DNA of 64,000 nt from contig NZ_WWNB01000001.1 in assembly GCF_012062845.1 (NCBI RefSeq), positions 186,001 through 250,000 of the forward strand, read 5' to 3'. Shown piece by piece: positions 1-8,142 of this stretch. The position numbers and the translations under genes are program-made. The number at the start of each line of letters is the position of its first letter. Position 1 is the stretch's first letter. The notes under the pieces are model-generated. The model had not been told where the DNA came from. It did no database searches and saw only the letters and a list, made by a program, of their open reading frames with translations. This DNA is from Halomonas salinarum (lineage in GTDB: Bacteria > Pseudomonadota > Gammaproteobacteria > Pseudomonadales > Halomonadaceae).

Positions 1-597
1 GAACCGGCTCGCCTGGCACTGGCCGCTCAGGCCTGTCTGCTGACCCTAGGCTGGTCGGACGCCGAGCATCATGAGGCCTTCGCCAATGTGCACGAGATCC
101 TGATTCTGCCCGAGGCCTTCGAGCGCCGCGTCGAGGAACTGGACGAGGCCGGGGTCATGCATCAGTACGCCGATGAACGCGCCGGCGAGACCTCCTATCA
201 GGGGCCGGTGGTGGTGGCCTATCCGGATCTCATGGAAAGCGGCGACTTCAAAGGCTTCAACGTGCTGATCCACGAACTCGCCCACAAGCTCGATATGGGC
301 AACTCGCTGGATGTCGACGGCTTCCCGCCGCTACCGCGGGACATAGCCGCCAATGACTGGCATCGGGTCTTCACCGCGGTATGGGACGACCTGCAGGCGC
401 GCCTCGCTCGCGGCGAGGACACCCCCATAGACGACTATGCGGCGAGCCATCCCGGGGAATGTTTCGCGGTCTGTTGCGAATACTTCTTCAGTGCTCCGGA
501 CCAACTCGATGAGGCCTACCCCGCCCTATACGCATTGCTTGCCCGCTACTTCCAGCAGGATCCGCTGACGCGGTTGAAAGCCCACTCCCAAGACTAA
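1..597 (+). CDS. mtfA: MtfA-type zinc peptidase, 5' end cut by window edge
   Basis: The open frame runs from the first base without a start codon, so the N-terminus lies outside the window; 198 codons are visible, about three quarters of the roughly 265-residue MtfA family. The zinc motif HELAH is encoded at 271-285, followed by a downstream acidic segment (PGECF, near 450) that should supply the third, glutamate ligand. MtfA proteins are cytosolic metallopeptidases; in E. coli MtfA binds the repressor Mlc and so affects PTS sugar uptake. Whether this one has that role is inference. The nearest internal ATG is at the codon-100 level and would remove conserved N-terminal sequence, so it is not a plausible start. 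Confidence 0.88.
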   Translation, partial: EPARLALAAQACLLTLGWSDAEHHEAFANVHEILILPEAFERRVEELDEAGVMHQYADERAGETSYQGPVVVAYPDLMESGDFKGFNVLIHELAHKLDMGNSLDVDGFPPLPRDIAANDWHRVFTAVWDDLQARLARGEDTPIDDYAASHPGECFAVCCEYFFSAPDQLDEAYPALYALLARYFQQDPLTRLKAHSQD

Positions 598-914
598 GCG
601 GCGACTTTTACAATAGACCGCCCTGGCACGCTCTTTTGATCATTTATGTCTTATGATCACGAACTCGGCAGTGCAGCAACGACTTTTGGCCAGCTAGAAT
701 CATCCGCCGTCTCTCACAGAGAATAAGGATGACGCAGAATGCGTGCCCATTTCGGGATCCGGTCCGGATGAAATTTTCATGACAAGCAGGCTCAGCGTCC
801 GCGGTGAGTAGACCGGCAGCCAGCGTACCCTTCGCGCCCGGTATGCCACTTTGGCCACCGGGCGCGTTGTCGTATGCTGTGCGTCCTCTGACCCATCACC
901 TGCAAGGATCACGC
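598..914. other. intergenic region without a gene
   Basis: I see no convincing gene in these 317 bases. It holds a 7-bp inverted repeat at 637-659 (separate entry) and a 13-base palindrome ATGAAATTTTCAT at 768-780. A ribosome binding site AAGGA at 904-908 belongs to the next gene. An upstream in-frame extension of the next gene to 804 exists, but it lacks membrane-protein character and a ribosome binding site. Confidence 0.6.
637..659. promoter_or_regulatory. inverted repeat TGATCAT-N9-ATGATCA, possible operator
   Basis: Two perfect 7-bp arms separated by 9 bases lie 38 bases after the mtfA stop codon. The core ATCAT-N9-ATGAT, including the right half CTTATGAT, recurs with identical spacing at 4475-4493 upstream of the lipocalin gene. 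The symmetry is seen in the sequence; a regulatory role is only inference. Confidence 0.35.
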
Positions 915-1697
915 ATGCCACGCCCTCTTCTGATTCTCCTGCTGCTGCTCGTCGCCCTGCTGGCGATGGGGGGCCTGTGGCAATGGCTGGCCATGCATGA
1001 CGTCTTGACCGTGGCGCGACTGCAGGCCATCGCCGCAGGCTCGGTGGCCTGGACGCAGTCACCATGGGCGGTCCTGCTGGTTGTGGCGGTCTATGCAGGC
1101 GCCTCTCTGATCATGTTTCCGCTCAGCCTGTTGGTGGCGGTGACCGGGCTTTTATTCGGCCCCTGGTGGGGCTTCGGCTATGCCCTGGCAGGCACACTGG
1201 CCGCCTCGATCCTGACCTACGGGGTGGGACGTCGACTCGGCCGCGAGGCACTGATGCGCTACGGCGGACGACATCTCAAGGGGCTGTCACGCTATCTGGC
1301 GGGCAGAGGCATTCGTACCATGACGGTGGTCAATCTCCTGCCGCTGGCCCCCTTTACACTCACCAACATGATGGCCGGTGCTTTTCACCTGCGCTTTCGT
1401 GATTATCTGATTGGCTCGATTATCGGCATCGTGCCGGGGCTTGTCGGCGTCACCCTGCTAGGCAGTCAGCTGGGGCAACTGGTCACCGCCGACAACAAGG
1501 GAGAACTTGCCATGGCGCTGGGGGGAATCATCTTGGGGGTGCTGGTGCTTGTCGGTCTCAAGCGCTATGCCGCGCGTCGCCAGCAACGATTGCCAGGGCA
1601 GATGGCCAAGCCAGGCGGATCACCATCCTCGAGCGAGCAAGCCTCTGACGAAAGCCCCTCCGCACAACAAGAAAAAGACGACGCAACCAAATCCTGA
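915..1697 (+). CDS. TVP38/TMEM64 (DedA superfamily) membrane protein
   Basis: The product has 260 residues with about five or six hydrophobic segments. It opens with a leucine-rich membrane helix, and the SNARE-associated/DedA signature is seen as a glycine-rich stretch (VTGLLFGPWWGFGYALAG) followed by a GRRLGRE loop, then the LLPLAPFTLTNMMAGA and IPGLVG-like re-entrant elements. Family members sit in the inner membrane and are implicated in lipid scrambling or envelope homeostasis, but the substrate here is unknown. The last 40 residues are polar, rich in Ser, Gln and Lys, and probably cytosolic. The ATG at 915 was chosen because AAGGA (904-908) precedes it at good spacing and it begins directly with the first membrane helix. 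Confidence 0.85.
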   Translation: MPRPLLILLLLLVALLAMGGLWQWLAMHDVLTVARLQAIAAGSVAWTQSPWAVLLVVAVYAGASLIMFPLSLLVAVTGLLFGPWWGFGYALAGTLAASILTYGVGRRLGREALMRYGGRHLKGLSRYLAGRGIRTMTVVNLLPLAPFTLTNMMAGAFHLRFRDYLIGSIIGIVPGLVGVTLLGSQLGQLVTADNKGELAMALGGIILGVLVLVGLKRYAARRQQRLPGQMAKPGGSPSSSEQASDESPSAQQEKDDATKS

Positions 1698-1781
1698 GGC
1701 GCTGGCAACAAGGGGGCGATTCGGTGCTGGACACGATGCGTATGCCTCGCCATGCGCCGTGCATTCATCAGGCGTCAGGCG

Positions 1782-3122
1782 TTACTTGGGCGTCACTTCC
1801 TTCGACTCTGGCTCGTCGTCCTCCTGGCTGCGGCCGATCAGCGGCTGCCATTCGGCATGCTCCCACTCCTCCTGAAGAATGGAGCGCAGTATCCGCCCAC
1901 GGTGACAGAGCATGTACCACTCGGCACCCAAGCGGCTGCGCACCCGATCCCAGGTGCCATCATCGGCATGACTGAAGGGGCCACCCACGGCGATCGCGCC
2001 ACGATAGACCTCCAGGCAACGACGGGCGCAGGCGGTTTCATCGAAGGCCTTGGCGGTAGCAAGCGCGCCCTTGGCCATCGCCTCTCGGCAATCGGGCCGG
2101 GCAAGCTCTATCATGGCATCGGCCATGGCTTCGCGATCATCACCGGGCAGAAGCCTGCCATTGTGACCATCCTTGAGCACCTCGCGTACCCCAGGGGCAG
2201 TGATGGCCACGACCGGCAAACCGGCGGCCATGGCTTCGACGACCACCATTCCCTGAGTTTCGCTATGGGAGGCGAAACCGAATACGTCCATGGCATGGTA
2301 GGCATCAATCAGCGCCTGTCCCTGCAGGCGACCACTGAAATGCAGCCGTGAGGCCACACCCATGCGCTCGGCAACGCCTTCCATCGCCGCGCGCGCGTCG
2401 CCATCACCGACCACCAGGCAGTGGGCCTCGGGCAGTTGCTCAAGCATTCGTGCCACCGCCTCGATGAGAAAGGGCAGGTTTTTCTCCCTGGCGAGCCTGC
2501 CGACATGTCCCACCACATAGGCGTCCTGCGGAATGCCGAGCGCCAGACGCAGCGCAGCACCATCACCTTGGGCAAAGCGCCGAGTATCAACACCACTAGG
2601 CACCACCCAGACATTCGGGTTGGCATCCCGCGCGAAGAGCAGCTCACGGATACTCTCGCTGGGCGCGATCACCGCTTCGCAAAGCCGCGTGTACTGGGTG
2701 GACAAGGCCACCGCAAAACGCTGCATGCGCGGCGAGTCGCCGGGCACGTAGTGAGTGTAGTGCTCGTAGAGGGTGTGATGGGTGAACACCAGCGGTAGCC
2801 CGTAGGTCTCAGCGGCCCGAGCCGCGGTATCGCCGAGCAGGAAGGGGTGGTGCGAGTGCACGATGTCGGGGTCGAAGGCCTCGATGGCCTCATAGAGCTG
2901 ACCGGGAATCGGCACCGGCAGTGAGAAGTCACTGCCGTTGAAATGCTGGACAGCAGCGACGCGCACCACATCGTCTTCATCTTCCGGCTGCCCGGTCAAT
3001 TTGGGGGCGACCACCAATACCTGATGCCCCTCAGCTTGCAGCCGTGTTTTCAGACGCTGAACAGACTCACTGACCCCGCCCACGATCGGACAGTAAGTGT
3101 TGGTGAACATCAGCACATTCAC
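1782..3122 (-). CDS. GT4-family glycosyltransferase
   Basis: This 446-residue protein has two Rossmann domains of the GT-B fold. The N-terminal domain starts with the typical glycine loop (NTYCPIVGGVSES) and contains HSHHPFLLGD. The C-terminal donor-binding domain has GHVGRLAREKN, a VVGDGD strand and the SETQGMVVVEAMA segment, which carries the EX7E motif of retaining GT4 enzymes. The closest recognised types are diacylglycerol alpha-glucosyltransferase-like enzymes, so a glycolipid role is possible, but the acceptor cannot be told from sequence. The start is GTG (3122-3120), preceded by a GAGGGAG-like ribosome binding site. A roughly 70-residue tail after the GT domain is unusual. It is transcribed towards the TVP38 gene, with no obvious terminator between them. 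Confidence 0.85.
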   Translation of the reverse strand: MNVLMFTNTYCPIVGGVSESVQRLKTRLQAEGHQVLVVAPKLTGQPEDEDDVVRVAAVQHFNGSDFSLPVPIPGQLYEAIEAFDPDIVHSHHPFLLGDTAARAAETYGLPLVFTHHTLYEHYTHYVPGDSPRMQRFAVALSTQYTRLCEAVIAPSESIRELLFARDANPNVWVVPSGVDTRRFAQGDGAALRLALGIPQDAYVVGHVGRLAREKNLPFLIEAVARMLEQLPEAHCLVVGDGDARAAMEGVAERMGVASRLHFSGRLQGQALIDAYHAMDVFGFASHSETQGMVVVEAMAAGLPVVAITAPGVREVLKDGHNGRLLPGDDREAMADAMIELARPDCREAMAKGALATAKAFDETACARRCLEVYRGAIAVGGPFSHADDGTWDRVRSRLGAEWYMLCHRGRILRSILQEEWEHAEWQPLIGRSQEDDEPESKEVTPK

Positions 3123-3359
3123 GCCATGGACTCCCTCGTCAGCGTTTCCTGGTTACGTCGGCCGCCGGCCCCAGCAGAGCTTGCCTCCCTTAAGATAGGC
3201 GATACTGCCAGGAAACCCAGACGTCACGCGACGGCGAGATCATACACCCCATGCAAGCCCACTCGCACCTATGCCCCTTCCCCCTTCGTCGAGTCAGCGC
3301 CCTTCAGCAGGCATCCAGGGGTAGACTGCCAGCAGCCCGACAACTCACAAGGAGTGACC

Positions 3360-4436
3360 ATGACACATCGCATCGCGGTTCTCGCCGGTGACGGCATCGG
3401 TACTGAAGTCATGCCCGAGGGCGTGCGCGCCCTCGAGGCCGCCGCCGAGCGCTTTGACATCACGCTCTCGCTCGAGCCTTTCGACTTCGCTAGCTGCGAC
3501 TACTACCTCGAGCACGGCCAGATGCTGCCGGATGACTGGCACGCCACTCTCGCCCAGTTCGACGCCATCTTCTATGGCGCCATCGGCTGGCCGGACAAGG
3601 TCCCCGACCACATCTCGCTGTGGGGCTCACTGCTCAAGTTTCGCCGCGAGTTCGATCAGTACGTCAACCTGCGCCCCTGCCGCCTGCTGCCCGGCATCGA
3701 GAGCCCGCTGGCCGGCCGCGTCCCGGGTGATATCGACTTTTATGTCGTGCGCGAGAACACCGAGGGTGAATATTCAAGCGTTGGCGGCACCATGTTCGAG
3801 GGCACCGATCGTGAAGTAGTGATTCAGGAGACGGTAATGACCCGCACCGGCGTCGATCGCGTGCTCAAGTACGCCTTCGACCTTGCCGCCACGCGTCCCA
3901 GAAAAAAGCTGACCTCGGCGACCAAGTCCAACGGCATCGCCATCACCATGCCCTGGTGGGATACGCGTGTGGCGGCGATGGCCAAGCACTACCCCAAGGT
4001 CGCGGTCGATCAGTTCCACATCGACATCCTGACCGCCAACTTCGTGCTGCACCCGGACTGGTTCGATGTGGTGGTGGCCAGCAACCTCTTCGGCGACATC
4101 CTCTCCGATCTGGGGCCGGCCTGTACCGGCACCATCGGCGTGGCGCCTTCTGCCAATATCAACCCTGAGGGCAATTTCCCGAGTCTGTTCGAACCCGTGC
4201 ACGGCAGTGCGCCGGATATCGCCGGCAAGCACATCGCCAACCCTATCGGTCAGATATGGTCCGGCGCCATGATGCTCGAACATCTGGGCTACAAGGAAGC
4301 TGCCGATGCCATCGTCGCTGCCTTCGAGGCGGTTCTAGCTGAGGGGGGTACCCGCGTCCTGACCCCGGACCTTAAAGGCACCGGGTCGACACAGACACTT
4401 GGCCAGGCAATTGCCGAGCGTATCGCCGCCGGCTGA
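3360..4436 (+). CDS. tartrate / D-malate dehydrogenase-type decarboxylating enzyme
   Basis: The 358-residue product belongs to the isocitrate/isopropylmalate dehydrogenase superfamily. Visible signatures are LAGDGIGTEV at the N-terminus, an arginine-rich substrate loop (KFRREFDQYVNLRPCR), VRENTEGEYS, the metal-binding region SNLFGDILSDL, and the NAD-binding region FEPVHGSAPDIAGK. The subfamily pattern (YGAIGWP, HISLWG, and IANPIGQIWSGAMML near the end) matches tartrate dehydrogenase/decarboxylase (TtuC) and D-malate dehydrogenase (DmlA) rather than LeuB. It would oxidise and decarboxylate D-malate or tartrate with NAD in the cytosol. ATG at 3360 follows AAGGAG at 3349-3354; earlier in-frame starts lie in non-coding-like sequence. 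No dedicated regulator or transporter lies next to it. Confidence 0.88.
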   Translation: MTHRIAVLAGDGIGTEVMPEGVRALEAAAERFDITLSLEPFDFASCDYYLEHGQMLPDDWHATLAQFDAIFYGAIGWPDKVPDHISLWGSLLKFRREFDQYVNLRPCRLLPGIESPLAGRVPGDIDFYVVRENTEGEYSSVGGTMFEGTDREVVIQETVMTRTGVDRVLKYAFDLAATRPRKKLTSATKSNGIAITMPWWDTRVAAMAKHYPKVAVDQFHIDILTANFVLHPDWFDVVVASNLFGDILSDLGPACTGTIGVAPSANINPEGNFPSLFEPVHGSAPDIAGKHIANPIGQIWSGAMMLEHLGYKEAADAIVAAFEAVLAEGGTRVLTPDLKGTGSTQTLGQAIAERIAAG

Positions 4437-4474
4437 TACGATACGACCCAGGTATCCGGCGGCTCTGGCGTCAC

Positions 4475-4493
4475 ATCATGAATCGCTTATGAT
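4475..4493. promoter_or_regulatory. inverted repeat ATCAT-N9-ATGAT upstream of blc
   Basis: The 5-bp arms with a 9-base spacer match the architecture and the right half (CTTATGAT) of the repeat at 637-659. It ends 32 bases before the lipocalin start codon. It overlaps the start of a second near-palindrome, ATGAAAATTCAT at 4492-4503. TATGAT within the right arm could also serve as a -10 element, though no good -35 is visible. The function is inferred. Confidence 0.35.
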
Positions 4494-4525
4494 GAAAATT
4501 CATTACCTACTGCCCAGGAGCCGCC

Positions 4526-5098
4526 ATGCCGCTTCATGATCTGACTCGTCGGCCCTCGCGTCGCCAGCTCGCCGTCGCCCTGCCCCTCGTCGCCTCTGGG
4601 CTGCTCGCCGGCTGCACCGGCATCCCCGAGGGCACCCAGGCCGTCGACGACTTCAATCTGGACCGCTACCTGGGGCGCTGGTATGAGATCGCACGTCTCG
4701 ATCACAGCTTCGAAGAAGGGCTCGACTGCGTCACCGCCGACTACTCCATGCGCGATGACGGCGGGGTGAAGGTGATCAACGCCGGCGTGAACCTCGAGAC
4801 TGGCGAACCAAATGTCGCCGAGGGCAAGGCCTACTTCATCGATGAACCGAGCGTGGCCCGTCTCAAGGTCAGCTTCTTTGGCCCCTTCTATGGCGGCTAT
4901 AACGTGCTGGAACTCGACACTGACTATCAGCATGCGCTGGTCGCCGGCCCCAACCGCGATTATCTGTGGATACTCGCCCGCACCCCAACCCTTGCCCCCG
5001 ACACCTACCAGGCGTTGGTGGAACGCGCGGGCGAACTCGACTTTGCCATCGACGAGCTCATCAAGGTCGAACAGGGCGACGCCTGCCCACGCCGCTGA
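4526..5098 (+). CDS. blc: outer-membrane lipocalin lipoprotein Blc
   Basis: The product has 190 residues with a basic N-terminus, a hydrophobic stretch and the lipobox LLAGC (cysteine near residue 30), so it should be lipidated and sorted to the outer membrane. The mature part shows the lipocalin signature GRWYEIARLDHSFE, a GGYNVLELD strand, and the closing LWILARTPTL segment, all typical of bacterial lipocalin Blc. Blc proteins bind fatty acids or lysophospholipids and are induced under envelope or osmotic stress in E. coli. ATG follows AGGAG at 4515-4519. It stands alone, with intergenic DNA on both sides. Confidence 0.92.
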   Translation: MPLHDLTRRPSRRQLAVALPLVASGLLAGCTGIPEGTQAVDDFNLDRYLGRWYEIARLDHSFEEGLDCVTADYSMRDDGGVKVINAGVNLETGEPNVAEGKAYFIDEPSVARLKVSFFGPFYGGYNVLELDTDYQHALVAGPNRDYLWILARTPTLAPDTYQALVERAGELDFAIDELIKVEQGDACPRR

Positions 5099-5357
5099 CA
5101 ACACCTGGCAAGCTGCGGGCCCTTTTCACTATCGCACCAGGCATTTTCATCAGCTCGACGTCTAGCCTTGTCGGCAAGGCAACGGATTCGGAAGGTGGGT
5201 TCATTGATCGTCTTGCGACGACCGTTCATGACAACAATCCGACAAGCAGGCGTCTCGATGATGGAGTTTCAAGCGGCGCGTTTCGCCGGCCACTGCCCGC
5301 CTTTGGCCCGGCATACTCACATCATTGACAGCCATGCTCGCCAACCTGGGTATCTGC

Positions 5358-6347
5358 ATGCTGGATAACTGGCTCGATCAACTCCTCGATGATGTCACAC
5401 CAGAACACAGTCATGGCCGGCTGCCCTTCGGCCACTACCGGCTGCACGGCCCCGGCATCCTGGAACTCAGCCCCAACGAGACGCTTCCCGGCGCCCGGGC
5501 TTGCGTGTTCTCGGCGGCGGTGCACGGTAACGAAACGGCACCGGTGGAACTCATTGGCGACCTGCTATCTCGGCTCGAGGCCGGGCTTATTCGCCTGGGC
5601 GCACCGGTACTTTTGCTGATCGGCAACCCACCTGCACTGCGGGCCGGCAAGCGCTTCATTACCACCAACTTGAACCGGCTGTTCCAGCGCGACCTGGACA
5701 CGCCTGGCGAGGAACCGGATCGGGCCCGCGCATTGATGGCAGCGGCGGATGATTTCTTCGCCCGTCACGCGACACTGCCGCCCTTGCACTACGACCTGCA
5801 TACCGCGATCCGCGACAGCCGCTTTCCGCGCTTCGCCGTGGAGCCCTACACCGAGTCCATCGCGACGCCATCGACACAATGGCAATGGCTGGCTCGCGCC
5901 GGCATCCAGGCGGTGCTCCACCAGCACTGCCATAGCTGGACCTTCTCGCATTACTCGCGTCATTATCACCGCGCTCAGGCATTCACGCTGGAACTCGGTC
6001 GCGTCGCGCCTTTCGGCGAGAATGACCTGGCCGCCCTGCGCCCCATGCGCGCCCTGCTCGAAGCGCTGGTCGAGGGTCATGAGCCCCCGGGATCACCCGC
6101 CGAGAGCATGAGCTTCTTTCGTGTCGAGCATGAGCTCATGCGCGAGTCCGACGACTTTGCTCTCTGCTTCGACGACGCCACACCGAACTTCTGTGAATTC
6201 GCGCCAGGTGAGCGGCTCGCCCGGGACGCCGAGGCCGGCGATTATGTAGTGGGACAACACCCGCAGCGAGTGGTCTTCCCCAACGCTCATGTCGAAATCG
6301 GCGCTCGGGCAGCCCTACTGGTCGTCGAGGTGCCGCCTCCAGACTGA
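5358..6347 (+). CDS. astE: succinylglutamate desuccinylase AstE
   Basis: This is a 329-residue zinc carboxypeptidase-like hydrolase of the AstE/AspA group. It carries the metal motif HGNETAPVE (His and Glu ligands), the RFITTNLNRLF segment with substrate-binding arginines, and HYDLHTAIRD with the third histidine ligand. The ELGRVAPFGEND segment contains the presumed catalytic glutamate region. AstE cleaves N-succinylglutamate to glutamate and succinate, the last step of the arginine succinyltransferase pathway. No other ast genes are in the window, but the basic amino-acid-type ABC transporter starts about 290 bp downstream. The start is uncertain: ATG 5358 gives the family-like N-terminus, while ATG 5334 or TTG 5325 would add 8 or 11 residues; none has a strong ribosome binding site. 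Confidence 0.88.
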   Translation: MLDNWLDQLLDDVTPEHSHGRLPFGHYRLHGPGILELSPNETLPGARACVFSAAVHGNETAPVELIGDLLSRLEAGLIRLGAPVLLLIGNPPALRAGKRFITTNLNRLFQRDLDTPGEEPDRARALMAAADDFFARHATLPPLHYDLHTAIRDSRFPRFAVEPYTESIATPSTQWQWLARAGIQAVLHQHCHSWTFSHYSRHYHRAQAFTLELGRVAPFGENDLAALRPMRALLEALVEGHEPPGSPAESMSFFRVEHELMRESDDFALCFDDATPNFCEFAPGERLARDAEAGDYVVGQHPQRVVFPNAHVEIGARAALLVVEVPPPD

Positions 6348-6468
6348 AGCGGCTAGACGCTTCATGATATCGAGATACCCGTGGCAATTACCCACGAGAA
6401 AAAACAGTCGTATGAAACAGGCTTAATAGAATTACGTCCATTACAACAACAAGTTAGAGGAAACCTCC

Positions 6469-6549
6469 ATGTCGCCCTACTCTTACACCCTAGACAAAAG
6501 TCGTAGCCCAAGGCCTTATATCTCCTCTGCCAGCCCGTTCCCAGGCTGA
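6469..6549 (+). CDS. possible 26-residue leader peptide
   Basis: A short frame begins with ATG at 6469, preceded by a strong purine-rich site AGAGGAAA (6457-6464), and stops at 6547-6549. The peptide contains one lysine and two arginines among many Ser, Pro and Tyr residues, with no homology I recognise. It lies alone in the roughly 290-bp gap upstream of the ABC transporter ATPase. It could be a leader peptide for that operon, or simply chance; no terminator-like hairpin follows it. Confidence 0.25.
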   Translation: MSPYSYTLDKSRSPRPYISSASPFPG

Positions 6550-6638
6550 TAGAATCGCCCCCTTTTCGCGCCAGCCACGCTGACTTCCTGCCCTGCCGTC
6601 ACCCCGGCATGAGGCCCCCTGCACTGGAGCTCGAATCC

Positions 6639-7409
6639 ATGGCCGCTACGCCTATTCCCCTGGAAGTACGCAACATCAAGAAACGCTTCGGTGACACCGA
6701 AGTGTTGAAGGGCCTGTCGCTCAAGGCCGAGAAAGGTGACGTCATCACCCTGATCGGTGCCTCTGGTTCAGGCAAGAGCACCTTCCTGCGCTGCATGAAC
6801 CTGCTTGAGCAACCCAACGAGGGCGATTTGATCGTCCACGGCGAGGACATCCGTTTCAAGATGACCAAGCATGGGCGCGAGCCGGCCGACTGGAAACAGG
6901 TCGTGGCCATGCGTGCCAAGCTGTCGATGGTCTTCCAGAGCTTCAACCTCTGGGCCCACATGACGCTACTCGAGAACATTATCGAGGCGCCGATCCATGT
7001 GCTTGGCAAATCCCGCAAGGATGCCGTCGCCCATGCTCGTGAACTCCTCGAACGCGTCGGCCTGGCCGAGCGTGCCGACTACTATCCGGCCCAGATGTCC
7101 GGCGGACAGCAACAGCGTGGCGCCATCGCCCGGGCGCTGGCCATGGACCCGGAGGTGATGCTGTTCGACGAGCCCACCTCGGCGCTGGATCCGGAGCTGG
7201 TCGGTGACGTGCTCAAGGTCATGCGCGACCTCGCCAAGGAAGGCCGCACCATGATCGTGGTCACCCACGAGATGGCCTTCGCCCGTGATGTCTCCACCGA
7301 GGTGATCTATCTGCACCAGGGGCAGGTCGAAGAAGCCGGGCCGCCGGATGAAGTGCTCGGCAACCCCAAGTCCGAGCGCCTCAAGCAGTTCCTGGCGCCC
7401 AAGCACTGA
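6639..7409 (+). CDS. polar amino-acid ABC transporter, ATP-binding protein (HisP/AotP/ArtP type)
   Basis: The 256-residue ATPase has Walker A (GASGSGKST), a Q-loop (VFQSFNLW), the ABC signature (MSGGQQQRGAIARAL), Walker B (VMLFDEPTSALDPE) and the switch histidine (VVTHEMAFA). The insert after Walker A (FKMTKHGREPADW) is typical of HisP, AotP and related ATPases for basic amino acids. It couples ATP hydrolysis to uptake through the two permeases encoded next. ATG 6639 is preferred, with GGAG at 6626-6629; an ATG at 6609 would add ten residues without a good ribosome binding site. Gene order is ATPase, permease, permease, binding protein, as in the E. coli art cluster. Confidence 0.92.
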   Translation: MAATPIPLEVRNIKKRFGDTEVLKGLSLKAEKGDVITLIGASGSGKSTFLRCMNLLEQPNEGDLIVHGEDIRFKMTKHGREPADWKQVVAMRAKLSMVFQSFNLWAHMTLLENIIEAPIHVLGKSRKDAVAHARELLERVGLAERADYYPAQMSGGQQQRGAIARALAMDPEVMLFDEPTSALDPELVGDVLKVMRDLAKEGRTMIVVTHEMAFARDVSTEVIYLHQGQVEEAGPPDEVLGNPKSERLKQFLAPKH

Positions 7410-7437
7410 TGCGCCGCCGCGGAACAAGGAGACTCAC

Positions 7438-8142
7438 ATGATCGACCTGCATGGCTACGGCCCGCGCCTTTTCGAAGGCGCCATGATCACCATCCAGTTG
7501 GGGATATTGTCACTGATCCTCGCGCTGGTGCTGGGGTTGCTAACCGCCAGCGCCAAGATGTCACGCAGCTGGGCGCTACGCCGCATTGGCACCCTCTACA
7601 CCACCATCATCCGCGGCGTGCCGGACCTCGTGCTGATGATGCTGCTGTTCTTCGGCGGGCAGATTGGTATCAACCAGGTCACCGACTGGCTCTACTATCA
7701 GTTCGATATCGACATCTTCATCAACGTCAACGAGTTCGTGGCCGGGGTGCTGACCATCGGCCTGATCTTCGGCGCCTACATGGGCGAGACCTTTCGCGGC
7801 GCCTTCATGGCGGTGGATAACGGCCAGATCGAGGCCGGCCGCGCCTATGGCATGAGCAACTGGCTGGTGTTCCGGCGCATCCGCTTCCCACAGATGATGC
7901 GCCACGCCCTGCCGGGCCTGTCGAACAACTGGATGGTACTGCTCAAGACCACCGCCCTGGTCTCGGTGATCGGCCTATCCGACATGGTGCGTGTGGCGGC
8001 CGAGGCCTCCAAGGCGACCCGCGAGCCCTTCACCTTCATGCTGATCGTTGCCGGCATCTACCTGCTGATTGCCAGCGCCTCCGAATGGGGCTTTGCACGG
8101 CTACAGAAACACTATGACGTCGGCTTTGGGGAGACCAACTGA
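7438..8142 (+). CDS. polar amino-acid ABC transporter permease (HisQ type)
   Basis: The 234-residue inner-membrane permease has several hydrophobic helices and the conserved EAA loop (GQIEAGRAYGMSN, with the downstream FPQMMRHALPGL), which docks on the ATPase. It is of the HisQ/AotQ type and forms the transmembrane channel together with the next gene product. ATG at 7438 follows AAGGAG (7425-7430). The spacing to the upstream ATPase is 28 bp. The stop codon overlaps the next start by one base (TGATG), so translation is probably coupled. Confidence 0.92.
   Translation: MIDLHGYGPRLFEGAMITIQLGILSLILALVLGLLTASAKMSRSWALRRIGTLYTTIIRGVPDLVLMMLLFFGGQIGINQVTDWLYYQFDIDIFINVNEFVAGVLTIGLIFGAYMGETFRGAFMAVDNGQIEAGRAYGMSNWLVFRRIRFPQMMRHALPGLSNNWMVLLKTTALVSVIGLSDMVRVAAEASKATREPFTFMLIVAGIYLLIASASEWGFARLQKHYDVGFGETN

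Noticed and set aside
6370-6405. Short inverted repeat CGTGG/CCACG after astE as a terminator
   Set aside because: Only five base pairs, and the A-rich tract lies on the wrong side for a plus-strand terminator.
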